Shown: positions 55,390 through 64,000 of the stretch, piece by piece
How positions within the stretch are numbered: position 1 is the first letter of the stretch
How the letters are laid out: each line of letters opens with the position of its first letter
Source: Chthoniobacterales bacterium
GTDB lineage: Bacteria; Verrucomicrobiota; Verrucomicrobiia; Chthoniobacterales; DYNR01
Assembly: GCA_026418675.1 (NCBI GenBank)
Contig: JAOAAX010000006.1
Coordinates: forward strand, 53,371-117,370
Direction of reading: 5' to 3'
Length of the DNA: 64,000 nucleotides
Translations under genes and position numbers: made by a program
Notes under the pieces: generated by a model
The model's database searches: none
The model's input: the letters and a program-made list of their open reading frames with translations, nothing else
Told to the model about the DNA's origin: nothing

Positions 55390-55971
55390 ATGTCCAAAAT
55401 GCAGCCACAGGAAATTCTTCAACTCTTCCACAAAACCGGCGCTCTACTCGAAGGCCATTTCATCCTCCGCTCCGGCCTTCACAGCCGCCAATTCTTCCAA
55501 TGTGCTCTCCTCCTTCAATACCCCAACATCGCCCAAAAAATTTGCTCCGCCCTTGCTCAACTCGTTTCCCATTTGCCTGCCGATGCTGTCATCTCTCCAG
55601 CCCTTGGCGGAATCCTCGTCGGTCACGAAATCGCCCGCACACTCAATCTCCGCCACATCTTCGTCGAAAAAAACGACGCAGGCCAACTCTCCCTCCGCCG
55701 CGGCTTCAAAATCAAAAGCGGCGAGCGTTTCCTCGTCGCCGAAGACGTCGTCACTCGTGGGGGCCGCCTCTCCGAAACCATTGCAATCCTCCGCCAACAC
55801 GGCGCAATTCCAGTCGCCGCGCTTGCTATCGTCAACCGTAGCGACGAAAACCTCCCTGATTTCGGTTGCCCTTTCTTCTCACTCCTCCAACTTCACATCC
55901 CAACCTATCCACCTGACCAATTGCCACCTGACTTAGCTGCAATTCCCCCTATCCGCCCAGGCAGTAAATAG
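55390..55971 (+). CDS. pyrE: Orotate phosphoribosyltransferase
   Basis: Pyrimidine synthesis: orotate + PRPP to OMP. 193 residues. The PRPP-binding motif is FLVAEDVVTRGG near residue 117; GHFILRSGLHSRQFFQCA and SPALGGILVGHEIAR are family motifs. ATG 55390 used; ATG three codons downstream is also possible. Stands between a ParA gene and a crotonase, not with other pyr genes. Confidence 0.93.
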   Translation: MSKMQPQEILQLFHKTGALLEGHFILRSGLHSRQFFQCALLLQYPNIAQKICSALAQLVSHLPADAVISPALGGILVGHEIARTLNLRHIFVEKNDAGQLSLRRGFKIKSGERFLVAEDVVTRGGRLSETIAILRQHGAIPVAALAIVNRSDENLPDFGCPFFSLLQLHIPTYPPDQLPPDLAAIPPIRPGSK

Positions 55972-56054
55972 AATTTGCTTGAATAATCTTAAAAATCAAA
56001 TCTAATTAAAAGATATAACTATCTAATATAAACCTTAAAATCATCCTACCGCTT

Positions 56055-56837
56055 GTGCAAAATCTCATCCTTACAGAACTAAAAGAACGTTTAGGCACAA
56101 TAACCCTCAATCACCCTGAAAAAAGAAATTGCCTCAGTAGTGCAATGGCTGACGCCATTATTGATGCCCTCGATTCTTTTCAAAAACAACAAGTCACAGT
56201 TGTTATCATCCGTGCCCAATCCGGCGTAAAAGTTTGGTCTGCTGGCTACGACGTGCATGAGCTTCCCTATTCAGGACGCGACCCACTTCCTTACAAGGGC
56301 CCCCTCGAATCCTTGATCAGAAAAGTCCAGGAATATCCAGGAGCCATTATCGCTATGATTCAAGGGAGCGTTTGGGGAGGAGCTTGCGACCTTACATTCT
56401 CCTGCGACATCCTCATCGGGGATCCAACCGCTTCTTTCGCTATGACTCCAGCTAAAATTGGCGTCCCTTACAACCCCTCCGGGCTTATTCATTTTATTAA
56501 TATCCTCGGTATCAACAAAGCAAAAGAAATGTTCTTCACCGGGGAACCAATTAACGCACACGATAGTTTCAACCTCGGCATCCTTAACCATCTCGTCCAA
56601 CCTGAAGAAATCGAGAATTTCACCTACTCCCTCGCACAAAAAATCCTCGAAAATTCTTCACTCGCCATTCGTGCAATCAAACGCCAATTCTGCCTCTTAA
56701 ATGCAGGAACTCCACTAACCGCTGAAACCTTTGAGCTAATTCAAGCCATACGCCGAGAAGTTTACGACAGCGAAGACTACCGCGAAGGTATCCAAGCTTT
56801 CCTCGAAAAACGCAAACCCCAATTCAAAGGCCGCTAA
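56055..56837 (+). CDS. Enoyl-CoA hydratase/isomerase family, methylmalonyl-CoA decarboxylase-like
   Basis: Crotonase fold, 260 residues from GTG 56055. The segment VKVWSAGYDVHELP and GSVWGGACDLTFSCDI with SFAMTPAKIGVPYN closely resemble E. coli ScpB (YgfG), which decarboxylates methylmalonyl-CoA to propionyl-CoA. The His and Tyr in those motifs are the residues of interest. Substrate assignment rests on motif likeness only; a hydratase for another acyl-CoA is possible. No methylmalonyl-CoA mutase gene is adjacent. Confidence 0.78.
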   Translation: MQNLILTELKERLGTITLNHPEKRNCLSSAMADAIIDALDSFQKQQVTVVIIRAQSGVKVWSAGYDVHELPYSGRDPLPYKGPLESLIRKVQEYPGAIIAMIQGSVWGGACDLTFSCDILIGDPTASFAMTPAKIGVPYNPSGLIHFINILGINKAKEMFFTGEPINAHDSFNLGILNHLVQPEEIENFTYSLAQKILENSSLAIRAIKRQFCLLNAGTPLTAETFELIQAIRREVYDSEDYREGIQAFLEKRKPQFKGR

Positions 56838-56915
56838 TTTCCAACCGCTTTTTACTCTTACTCACCCAACTATTCAACCACTCCTCAAAAAAACAAAAAC
56901 CGTCTCAGAAAACAC

Positions 56916-59357
56916 TTAAGGTTCGTTAGGCTCCATTTCTTTCCAAAAGGACAAAAAAGCATTGTGCCAATCACGCTTCTCTACTTTTGCACGCCCAGCC
57001 AGCCCCATTTTATGGCAAAGAGCCGGTTCTTGGACAAACTTATCCAAAGCTTGAACAACCCCTCCAGCATCCAAAGCCCGCGTGATAAAACCATCAACCC
57101 CGTGACTAACCAAATCCTTCGGCCCACCCATATCGCTCACAATACATGGCAAGCCACTCGCCTGAGCCTCTAAAACGACATTCCCAAATGTATCCGTAGT
57201 GCTAGGAAATACAAATATATCTGCCGAAGCATAGGCAACTGCCAGCTCCTCCCCATGAAGTGCCCCGGTAAAAATTGCATCCGGTAACAAATTCCGAAGC
57301 TGCTGAAAATAAGGACCATCCCCAACAAAGGCCAAGCGAACAGGCAACCCCCGTCGCTCAATCTCTCGCGAAGCCGTCACCAACACATCTAAGTTCTTCT
57401 CACGCGAAATACGGCCAACAAATAAAGCAATAAACTCCCCTTCCAACGAACCTCGACTTAACCAAAATCCAGATTCCCTCTTTCCCGGATGAAAAAGTCT
57501 CGTATCAAGCCCACGTGGCAAAATCCGTAATCGTTCAGCCGGAATCCCTCGCCGTATCCAGCACTGACGATAATCCTCACAGTTCACAAAAACCCGCTCC
57601 TGCTTGCTGTAAAACCAATGCATATAATTCCAAGTAAGGGTCTCGAGAAAAGCATCGTCCGTTAAAATCCCCACATATTGTGGAAAATCCGTATGGTAGA
57701 TGCTCGCACTCGGAAGCCCCAACATCTCCGCTGCCAGCAAAGCCGTCAAACCCACAGGCCCAGGGGTGCTAATGATTAACTGAGTTATCTTTTCCCGCTC
57801 TATCCAGTCCAAGATCTGCAAAAGCGGGGGAAAACTCAGCCGCTGCAATTCATATTCAGGCAGTTCAAATTCACCTATCGGTTGAAAATTTTGGACTTTT
57901 ATATCCGAATATTGCACCGGATTCGACCGACATGCCACCACCGTAATGTCAAACCCAGCCTGCAATCCAGCAGCAGCCATCTTCCGAATCGTCGTCGTAA
58001 CACCGTTTATCTCATCCAACGTGTCGGTAAACCACGCACGCTTCGCATTTTGAAGCTGCGGTGGAACTTCTCCGCAAAGCGAATGGCAAATCTCCCGCAA
58101 ACGCTGCCGCCGAGGAAAACGAAACGACTGCAAATAAGGAGAAAGCAAGAGCAGAATCGGTAAAATCGGAGCCGCCATTTGAAGACTTTCTAAAATCCGT
58201 CCCACCCGCATCTGCTCGAGAAAGTGCGAAGTAAGCCGATACCCAAGTTGCCCGCTAATTAGGTCTGCCATTAAAAAAGCCCTGCGTTCAGGCTCATTTA
58301 CCCCAGACGTCACACGCGCTATTGCTGCCCTCACCGCCGGCTGAGAAAAATACGTCGCAAGCTCTCGCCAAAAAGAACTCTGACCAGCACGAGCAAATTC
58401 AAATATCTTTCCGCTTGCTAAACCTTGCGCTAGAAAAGAAAGTTTCTCTGAAAGAGAAAATTCAGTCGGATCTCGCCCCTCCAGAAAACGCGAGCATACC
58501 TTCTCCAACAACATCGAACCTGGATCCTGCGGATTGCGAAAAAGCTTAGACTTAACATAAGAAAAAGCCGTGCTGTAGGTATTGTGGGCCATCCGCAATG
58601 GTGACCCCGCACTGCCACCAGCCCTAACTCGCCCCTCTCGGATGGAGTCAAGGAACTCTTTAACTGAAGCAGTTCGCGGCGTTTCCGTCCATGTTGTCCC
58701 CATGTAAAGTCCACCAGAATCATCTGATCCACCAACAAACACCTTCTGCCACGCCCTCTCATGCGTTGGTTCAAGAGAGACTTCTTCAGCAAAACGAAAA
58801 ATACTTTCTGAAGTTAAGTGCCTCAAAGTCCACTGAAGACAATCCGTGAGTAACGCAGGATATTTCCCATTCGGCGCCTCAAAATGACGAAATAGCAAAA
58901 CCAACTTTTTGACATGAAGAGAAGTCAGCTTTTCGTCAGAACTGTAAAGAGGATGTGCAACTGCATGTGCTATATTGTGGACTTGTAGGTATTTTTGAAC
59001 ATCGTAAATGTTCGTCCGTAGCTTCTGGAGCTCATGGTGATCCGTCTCCCTCAATCCCCAAATCAGCAGATAAACTTTGCAGCCATCCTCCGGAAAATAT
59101 GTGATCAGCTCTTCACTAAGAAAAACTCCATCTAGGTCCGCTATTTCAAGACAACCACTAATCGAATTCGTATCCGTTAGGGTTACATATGTCATCCCTG
59201 CCGCACGAAGTTTGGCATACAGATCCCGCGGATTCGAATAACTAGCCGGAAACTCCAACCGACGAAGTATCCAGTCGGCTGCAGCTCCACTAAAAAGACT
59301 ATGAACGTGTAAGTCAGCTTTTGAACACGTCGTCTCGTCTATTAAGTCTTCTTTCAA
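56916..59357 (-). CDS. PHP-domain phosphoesterase fused to a GT4 glycosyltransferase
   Basis: 813 residues from TTG 59357. N-terminal PHP domain (about 10-300) with metal-binding DLHVHS (His17, His19), TLTDTNSISG and SEELITYF. A linking helical region (about 300-440), then a glycosyltransferase group-1 fold: DEINGVTTTIRKMAAAG, FHTDFP-type YHTDFPQYVG, and C-terminal GRISREKNLDVLV and FPSTTDTFGNVVLEAQASG with the EX7E Glu residues. So a hydrolase and a sugar transferase are in one chain. It begins 4 nt after the stop of the DUF2334 gene, with which it forms an operon. Glycolipid or polysaccharide role is inferred. Confidence 0.85.
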   Translation of the reverse strand: MKEDLIDETTCSKADLHVHSLFSGAAADWILRRLEFPASYSNPRDLYAKLRAAGMTYVTLTDTNSISGCLEIADLDGVFLSEELITYFPEDGCKVYLLIWGLRETDHHELQKLRTNIYDVQKYLQVHNIAHAVAHPLYSSDEKLTSLHVKKLVLLFRHFEAPNGKYPALLTDCLQWTLRHLTSESIFRFAEEVSLEPTHERAWQKVFVGGSDDSGGLYMGTTWTETPRTASVKEFLDSIREGRVRAGGSAGSPLRMAHNTYSTAFSYVKSKLFRNPQDPGSMLLEKVCSRFLEGRDPTEFSLSEKLSFLAQGLASGKIFEFARAGQSSFWRELATYFSQPAVRAAIARVTSGVNEPERRAFLMADLISGQLGYRLTSHFLEQMRVGRILESLQMAAPILPILLLLSPYLQSFRFPRRQRLREICHSLCGEVPPQLQNAKRAWFTDTLDEINGVTTTIRKMAAAGLQAGFDITVVACRSNPVQYSDIKVQNFQPIGEFELPEYELQRLSFPPLLQILDWIEREKITQLIISTPGPVGLTALLAAEMLGLPSASIYHTDFPQYVGILTDDAFLETLTWNYMHWFYSKQERVFVNCEDYRQCWIRRGIPAERLRILPRGLDTRLFHPGKRESGFWLSRGSLEGEFIALFVGRISREKNLDVLVTASREIERRGLPVRLAFVGDGPYFQQLRNLLPDAIFTGALHGEELAVAYASADIFVFPSTTDTFGNVVLEAQASGLPCIVSDMGGPKDLVSHGVDGFITRALDAGGVVQALDKFVQEPALCHKMGLAGRAKVEKRDWHNAFLSFWKEMEPNEP

Positions 59358-59361
59358 TTTT

Positions 59362-60183
59362 TTATGGATATTCTAGTATTTTTATTTTTTTCGTTTTATT
59401 CAGCCATACCTCATACGGCATAGCTCTCCCTCTCATCAAAACCGCTTTCTGGATACAACGAAGAGAGTGCCTCTTTATAGCTGGAAATTTCCAATCGGGT
59501 GGGTGAAGCGAAATCCGAATAAGTGGGTTTTCACTTAGTGTATTCAGCAAAAACTCATTCCAAAATATACTTAAAATTCTCCTCCAAGCCGCTCGCGTGC
59601 TGTAACACAAACTCTGAGAAATGTAGCAAGTCCTCCTCCTTAGACAAATTACAGATCGAAGAGTAACTGTATACAAAAAAGCTCCACACTCATCTAACCC
59701 TCGAAGGGCTTCCACCCCAAGCAACCACGCAGGAGCTATAAACCCTTTACACTTCAGACCAGAACTTTCGAAATACCCCAAACCAGTTCGGATCAATTTT
59801 TTTGTTTTTTCGATGCTTGTGTCATAAAATTCTCCCTCACCAGCAGTGTAAAATTTCGTGACTACATTATCTATAATAGACCTCTGTCCCTTTAATTCAT
59901 CTCGTCGATGGAAACAACCATGCATAACCACCTCATGGCTCTTTATCTTTGACCGAACCCACGTCAAAAATTCCGGATGTGCACTTATTGGATACTTACC
60001 GTGCCAATTCGGAACAACAAGCAGTGATGTCTCCGTAACTCCAACCAAAACAAGATCTCTCAGTATCTCCTCAACAATCACTTGACTTCCTGGGTGCACA
60101 TCGTGAATTGAAACCACAACCCCATTCACAAAAGAAGTTGCGGTTTGGATTTGCGAAATTCCACAGCTTGGTGAATCTTCCAT
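59362..60183 (-). CDS. DUF2334 polysaccharide-deacetylase-like protein
   Basis: 273 residues from ATG 60183. The NodB-like fold is suggested by VVVSIHDVHPGS at the start (Asp and His), SHEVVMHGCFHRR (metal-ligand H-x3-H) and FIAPAWLLG. A conserved RISLHPPDWK near the C-terminus supplies another His. Members deacetylate sugars. Its operon partner is the PHP-GT4 fusion, consistent with glycolipid maturation. No signal peptide, so it probably acts in the cytoplasm. Confidence 0.75.
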   Translation of the reverse strand: MEDSPSCGISQIQTATSFVNGVVVSIHDVHPGSQVIVEEILRDLVLVGVTETSLLVVPNWHGKYPISAHPEFLTWVRSKIKSHEVVMHGCFHRRDELKGQRSIIDNVVTKFYTAGEGEFYDTSIEKTKKLIRTGLGYFESSGLKCKGFIAPAWLLGVEALRGLDECGAFLYTVTLRSVICLRRRTCYISQSLCYSTRAAWRRILSIFWNEFLLNTLSENPLIRISLHPPDWKFPAIKRHSLRCIQKAVLMRGRAMPYEVWLNKTKKIKILEYP

Positions 60184-60201
60184 CACTAAATCCTTTTAAA
60201 C

Positions 60202-62343
60202 ATGGCCGATTCGAACGAACCTTCTCAGAACGATAATCGTCGTCGAAACCTTGACCCCCAATTTAATTGGCGCGGTTTGATCCTCTTTGCAATCGCGTTT
60301 TTCCTCATCGCCGGCGCATTCCTCATTCGAGGTAGCGATTTGGCTCGAACTCAGGACCTCACTTACAACGAATTCCTAACTTACCTCCAACAAGGACGGA
60401 TCCTCTCATCAGACGACCAACCCCTGCAAATCATCGTCGAAGAAGGCCGCAAAACAGAAACCATCAGCGGTTATATCCGTAAACCTCTTCCCAAAACTAT
60501 CGCAAACATCCAAAGAAAACAACTCCAAGCCCAATCTGACTCCTCAGTCAACAAAAGCCAGGATTCTCCACCTCAAAATTCCAAAGGCTCCCTTCTTGCT
60601 GAAGGAGAAATGGCCGTCCCTTTTAGAACTCCCGTCCTCTTAAGTTTCCAAGGCCCAGAATTAGAACAAATGTTAAAAGAGGCCGGTGTCGTCTATACCA
60701 TACGACCAGAATCCAACCTTCTTGCCTCAACTCTTCTTAGCCTACTTCCCATCATCCTCTTCCTTGTCATCCTCTACTTCTTCTTCCGTAGCCAAATCCG
60801 TATGGCCGGAAAAGGAGCTTTGAGTTTTGGAAAAAGCAAAGCGCGTCTCTTGACCCAAGACCGTAATAAAGTCACCTTCAAAGACGTCGCCGGTGTGGAC
60901 GAAGCAAAAGAAGAAGTCCAAGAACTCGTCGAGTTTTTGAAAGACCCAAAAAAATTTCAAAAACTCGGCGGCAGAATCCCCAAAGGAGTCCTCATGGTAG
61001 GCCCTCCAGGAACCGGAAAAACACTGCTCGCACGCGCAATCGCCGGAGAAGCCGATGTTCCATTTTTTTCTATTAGCGGTTCCGACTTCGTAGAAATGTT
61101 CGTTGGCGTAGGGGCTTCCCGCGTTCGGGACATGTTCGAGCAAGGCAGAAAAAACGCTCCCTGCTTGATCTTTATCGACGAAATTGATGCCGTCGGCCGT
61201 CACCGCGGCCATGGCCTCGGCGGGGGACACGACGAACGAGAACAAACCCTAAACCAATTGCTCGTCGAAATGGATGGCTTCGACACTCAAGACGGCGTCA
61301 TCATTATCGCCGCTACAAACCGCCCTGATGTTCTCGATCCAGCCTTGCTCCGCCCTGGACGCTTCGACCGCCAAGTCCATGTCCCCCTTCCCGACCTTAA
61401 AGGCAGAGAAGAAATTCTCCGCGTGCACGCCAAAAAGGTCAAACTCGGAGAAGATGTCGACCTCTCTTTGGTAGCCCGCGGAACCCCCGGTTTCTCCGGA
61501 GCAGAATTAGCGAACGTCCTCAACGAAGCCGCCCTCATGGCCGCCCGCAAAGGCCTAAAAGCCATCACACAGAAGGAAATCGAAGAAGCTCGTGATAAAG
61601 TCCGTTGGGGAAAAGAACGCCGCACCCTCGCCATGAGCGAAAAAGAAAAAATCTCCACCGCATGGCATGAAGCAGGCCATGCTTTGCTTAACGTCCTTCT
61701 CGAACACACCCATCCTCTGCACAAAGTCACAATTATCCCCCGCGGCCCTTACCTCGGAGCTACCATGTATCTTCCAGAAGGGGACAAATATTCCACCCAA
61801 TTTAAGGAAGCTCTCGATAGCTTAGCAGTTATCATGGGCGGAAGAATCGCAGAAGAAATGTTTACAGGCGACATCTCCAACGGTGCTGCAGGCGACATCA
61901 AACAGGCCACTTCCCTAGCAAGAAAAATGGTATGCGAATGGGGTATGAGCCGCCTCGGTATGGTTGGCTTCGGTGAGTCCAGCGAGCCTGTTTTCCTGGG
62001 ACGCGAATTAGCTAAATTCCGCGAATATAGCGAAAACACCGCTCAGCTCATTGATGCCGAGGTAAAAAGACTAATCGATGAAGCCTACGAAAGAGCAAGA
62101 AAAATTCTCCACGAAAACCGTGATAAACTCGAAAAAATCGCCAATGCCCTCTTGGAATACGAAACTCTCGAAGCCCGCCACATCCACGAAATTCTCGAAC
62201 ACGGCCGAATCCTTAATCCCCCTATGAATGCCACTAAACCCCCTCCACTCCCTCCAGAACCAGGTGTATCTTCACCCCCTCCAGTTTCAAAGCCGGAACG
62301 TAACATGCCCGAAGGAGGCCTCCCAGAGCCATCCCCAGCTTAA
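60202..62343 (+). CDS. ftsH: FtsH, membrane-bound AAA+ zinc protease
   Basis: Quality-control protease in the inner membrane. 713 residues: first membrane helix about 24-43, a periplasmic part, second helix about 172-196, AAA+ domain with Walker A GPPGTGKT (267-274) and Walker B FIDEIDA, SRH GRFDRQ, and zinc protease motif HEAGH (489-493). Periplasmic region includes a P/S/Q-rich stretch; the C-terminus is proline-rich. The 5' end lies only 18 bp from the divergent DUF2334 start, so its promoter overlaps coding sequence. Confidence 0.96.
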   Translation: MADSNEPSQNDNRRRNLDPQFNWRGLILFAIAFFLIAGAFLIRGSDLARTQDLTYNEFLTYLQQGRILSSDDQPLQIIVEEGRKTETISGYIRKPLPKTIANIQRKQLQAQSDSSVNKSQDSPPQNSKGSLLAEGEMAVPFRTPVLLSFQGPELEQMLKEAGVVYTIRPESNLLASTLLSLLPIILFLVILYFFFRSQIRMAGKGALSFGKSKARLLTQDRNKVTFKDVAGVDEAKEEVQELVEFLKDPKKFQKLGGRIPKGVLMVGPPGTGKTLLARAIAGEADVPFFSISGSDFVEMFVGVGASRVRDMFEQGRKNAPCLIFIDEIDAVGRHRGHGLGGGHDEREQTLNQLLVEMDGFDTQDGVIIIAATNRPDVLDPALLRPGRFDRQVHVPLPDLKGREEILRVHAKKVKLGEDVDLSLVARGTPGFSGAELANVLNEAALMAARKGLKAITQKEIEEARDKVRWGKERRTLAMSEKEKISTAWHEAGHALLNVLLEHTHPLHKVTIIPRGPYLGATMYLPEGDKYSTQFKEALDSLAVIMGGRIAEEMFTGDISNGAAGDIKQATSLARKMVCEWGMSRLGMVGFGESSEPVFLGRELAKFREYSENTAQLIDAEVKRLIDEAYERARKILHENRDKLEKIANALLEYETLEARHIHEILEHGRILNPPMNATKPPPLPPEPGVSSPPPVSKPERNMPEGGLPEPSPA

Positions 62344-62358
62344 TTCCCCTTTACTTAA

Positions 62359-63102
62359 ATGCCCTTCACAAAAAAGCCAACACCTCAAAACCAAGCCACT
62401 TTAAACCTCTTAAAAAAACTGATAGATTTACAAAAGATTGAAAATCAAATAACTACTTTAAAGAGAGAAATTCAAAATTTGCCAAACCAACGCCTGGTCA
62501 TCGAAAAACGCAGAGAGGATTTAGAAATTAATTTGGAAAATTCGCGAAAGCAAATGCGCCATATTGAATTGGAAAAAAAATCCCTCGAATTGGAAGTAAA
62601 ATCAAAACAACAACTAATTCAGCGGTATCGTGAACAGCAAGCAAAAACTCGAAAAAATGAAGAATTTCAAGCTTTAAATCACGAAATCTCCCTCGTCCAA
62701 GCGGAAATTGTCAAACTTGAAGATCGAGAGCTTGAACTCATGGAGGAAGCAGAAAACCTAAAACCCCACCTCCAAAAAGCAGACGCTGATTACAAAGCCG
62801 GTTTACAGGAAATTCAGGAACAATTAATAGCACTCGACTATAAAAAAGATTCCTTGCAAAAACTTCTTTCGGACCTCCAAAACAAACGCTCTGAAAATCT
62901 ATCTTCATTAGAAACAGATCTAGCCGAAAATTACGAACGTCTCCTAAAAACAAAAAATGGCCTCGCAATTGCTAGATTGCACAACGATGTTTGCCGGGGA
63001 TGTTGGATGAAAGTCCCTAGGGAAACCGCCCTTCTCGTTGAAGCCTGCACGGAAATTGTCACCTGCCCCAATTGTGGAAGAATCCTAACGCCTTTTGACT
63101 AA
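62359..63102 (+). CDS. Coiled-coil zinc-ribbon protein (CT398/C4-type family)
   Basis: 247 residues. A long coiled coil spans about 20-190 (E, K, L, Q heptads), then a C-terminal zinc ribbon C-x2-C ... C-x2-C (CRGCW and CPNCG). Homologues are annotated as C4-type zinc ribbon proteins; chlamydial CT398 associates with sigma-54 and type III secretion, but the general role is unsettled. It starts 15 nt after ftsH and is convergent with flhA. Confidence 0.85.
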   Translation: MPFTKKPTPQNQATLNLLKKLIDLQKIENQITTLKREIQNLPNQRLVIEKRREDLEINLENSRKQMRHIELEKKSLELEVKSKQQLIQRYREQQAKTRKNEEFQALNHEISLVQAEIVKLEDRELELMEEAENLKPHLQKADADYKAGLQEIQEQLIALDYKKDSLQKLLSDLQNKRSENLSSLETDLAENYERLLKTKNGLAIARLHNDVCRGCWMKVPRETALLVEACTEIVTCPNCGRILTPFD

Positions 63103-63117
63103 CGAAATCCATTGTAG

Positions 63118-64000
63118 CTACTGCTGATTTGGAGGCATCATAATGATCCCCACCGTTTGAATCTCAACTTGCGGTGGAATTTCTTGAAAAGCAAGCACAA
63201 CCAACCTTGGCAAAGAGGGTTCAAAAAACCGTTTAAAAGCCAACCGCAGCTCAGAACCAACAACAACTAAAGCCTGTAATCCTTGCTCTATCATAAAATT
63301 CGCCCTTTCGGTTAGCTCTTTCAGAAGATACTGTGCCAAGCTTGGATCAATACTCAAGATCACTTCAAAATGCGTCTTCTGAATCCTCGAAACAAGCGTT
63401 TGCTCAAGCCGCGGATCCAGAGTTATAACTTTGATTAAACCGGGCTCACATTCATATTGTCCAGTAAAGTAGAGCCCTAATCTCTTCCGAACTTGCTCAG
63501 ATAGCTCATCTGGATTCTTAGTAACATGCGCATAATCAGCAACCGCTTCCAAAATTACTGGCAAATTCTTTATAGGAACCCCTTCTCGCAGTAAATTCTC
63601 CAAAATCCTCTGAACTACTCCAACTGTCACCAAATCCGGAAATAGCTCAGAAACCAATGCCGGATGGGACGACTTCAAACTGTCTATCATATTTTGAACC
63701 TCCTGCCGTGTCAGGATCATCGGCGCAACTTGTTTCAAAGTCTCAGATAAGTGCGTAATAATCACCGATAGTGCATCCACAACACTATACCCTGCAAATT
63801 CTGCCTCCCGGCGATCCTCATCCGTTATCCAAACCGCATCAATCCCAAAAACCGGTTCTTTTGTAGGAACCCCACGGAGTTCCACTTTACTGCCAGTAAC
63901 ATTCATCGCCAGCCAACGCCCAGGCATAATACTCCCAGAAGCAACGATCTTCCCACGCAAGAGAAAGCGATACTGATTCGCCTCCAAATCAATACTATCC
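63118..64000 (-). CDS. flhA: FlhA, flagellar export gate protein (C-terminal part; 5' end outside)
   Basis: Cytoplasmic half of the flagellar type III export gate. The frame is open to the right edge, giving 293 visible residues. IDLEANQYRFLLRG, MPGRWLAMN, GVPTKEPVFGIDAVWI, AEFAGYSVVDALSVIITHLSE, SSHPALVSELFPDL, LEAVADYAHVTKNP and EQVRKRLG align with FlhA motifs and match it better than injectisome SctV, though that is not excluded. The N-terminal membrane domain must lie beyond 64000. It supports motility in this organism. Confidence 0.88.
   Translation of the reverse strand, partial: DSIDLEANQYRFLLRGKIVASGSIMPGRWLAMNVTGSKVELRGVPTKEPVFGIDAVWITDEDRREAEFAGYSVVDALSVIITHLSETLKQVAPMILTRQEVQNMIDSLKSSHPALVSELFPDLVTVGVVQRILENLLREGVPIKNLPVILEAVADYAHVTKNPDELSEQVRKRLGLYFTGQYECEPGLIKVITLDPRLEQTLVSRIQKTHFEVILSIDPSLAQYLLKELTERANFMIEQGLQALVVVGSELRLAFKRFFEPSLPRLVVLAFQEIPPQVEIQTVGIIMMPPNQQ

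Noticed and set aside
1..64000. CRISPR arrays, insertion sequences, integrases, rRNA genes
   Set aside because: No regularly spaced repeats, transposase or integrase motifs or rRNA sequences were recognised anywhere in the window.

Overview
The window looks like a chromosome segment of a Gram-negative, diderm, probably flagellated bacterium. A complete Mla lipid-transport operon, lipoprotein signal peptides, a meso-diaminopimelate peptidoglycan-recycling ligase (Mpl), heptose kinases for LPS or surface glycans, and the C-terminal part of FlhA all support this. Gene content (PHP-glycosyltransferase fusion, a zinc-ribbon/coiled-coil protein of the CT398 type, a short membrane HD phosphohydrolase after PhoH, NuoEF) would fit the PVC superphylum, perhaps Verrucomicrobiota. 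That placement is inference from gene content only. The + strand is visibly richer in C than G over most of the window, whichever strand is coding. As a result minus-strand proteins are rich in G/V/W/R and plus-strand proteins in P/S/T/H.

Layout. 1-4616 (-): mlaE-F-D-C-A followed by lipA (cut by the left edge). 4901-11260: an L,D-transpeptidase lipoprotein, the heptose-7-phosphate kinase hldA/rfaE1 (-), then a + run of two exported unknowns, a PhoH ATPase, a membrane HD hydrolase and a possible Fe-S protein. 11273-17410 (-): a cation-exchanger-like membrane protein, tRNA-Leu(UAA), an HDOD protein, a membrane glycosyltransferase-like gene broken at a 13-base C run, a MidA-type methyltransferase and two coiled-coil proteins with C-terminal membrane anchors. 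17651-19893 (+): infA and an acyl-CoA synthetase. 19905-23785 (-): hisA, a possible 31-residue ORF, gltA, yraN, rnhB, rplS and tRNA-Leu(GAG). 24034-30112 (+): thrS (no TGS domain), infC (AUU start), an HAD phosphatase, a response regulator with GGDEF and EAL domains, and queA.

30216-40812 is an accessory, partly AT-rich, surface-polysaccharide island. It holds a GHMP heptose kinase (hddA-like), a ColD-like PLP sugar 3-dehydratase with His in place of the usual Lys, two very small subunits of a thiamine-diphosphate enzyme, a B12-binding radical SAM protein, a MNT/HEPN toxin-antitoxin-like pair whose HEPN gene is frameshifted, and three glycosyltransferase-type genes. The first three activities could together make an unusual, possibly branched or deoxy, GDP-linked sugar or heptose. 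This is the best candidate for an undescribed pathway.

40899-52000 (-): an RND efflux pump and its adaptor, mpl, a CysJ-like FAD/NAD(P) reductase lacking flavodoxin, avtA, rhaB and argF. 52380-56837 (+): an isolated nuoE-nuoF pair, a ParA ATPase, pyrE and a methylmalonyl-CoA-decarboxylase-like crotonase. 56916-60183 (-): a PHP/GT4 fusion and a DUF2334 deacetylase. 60202-63102 (+): ftsH and the zinc-ribbon protein. 63118-64000 (-): flhA, cut by the right edge. No CRISPR array, insertion sequence, integrase or rRNA gene was seen.
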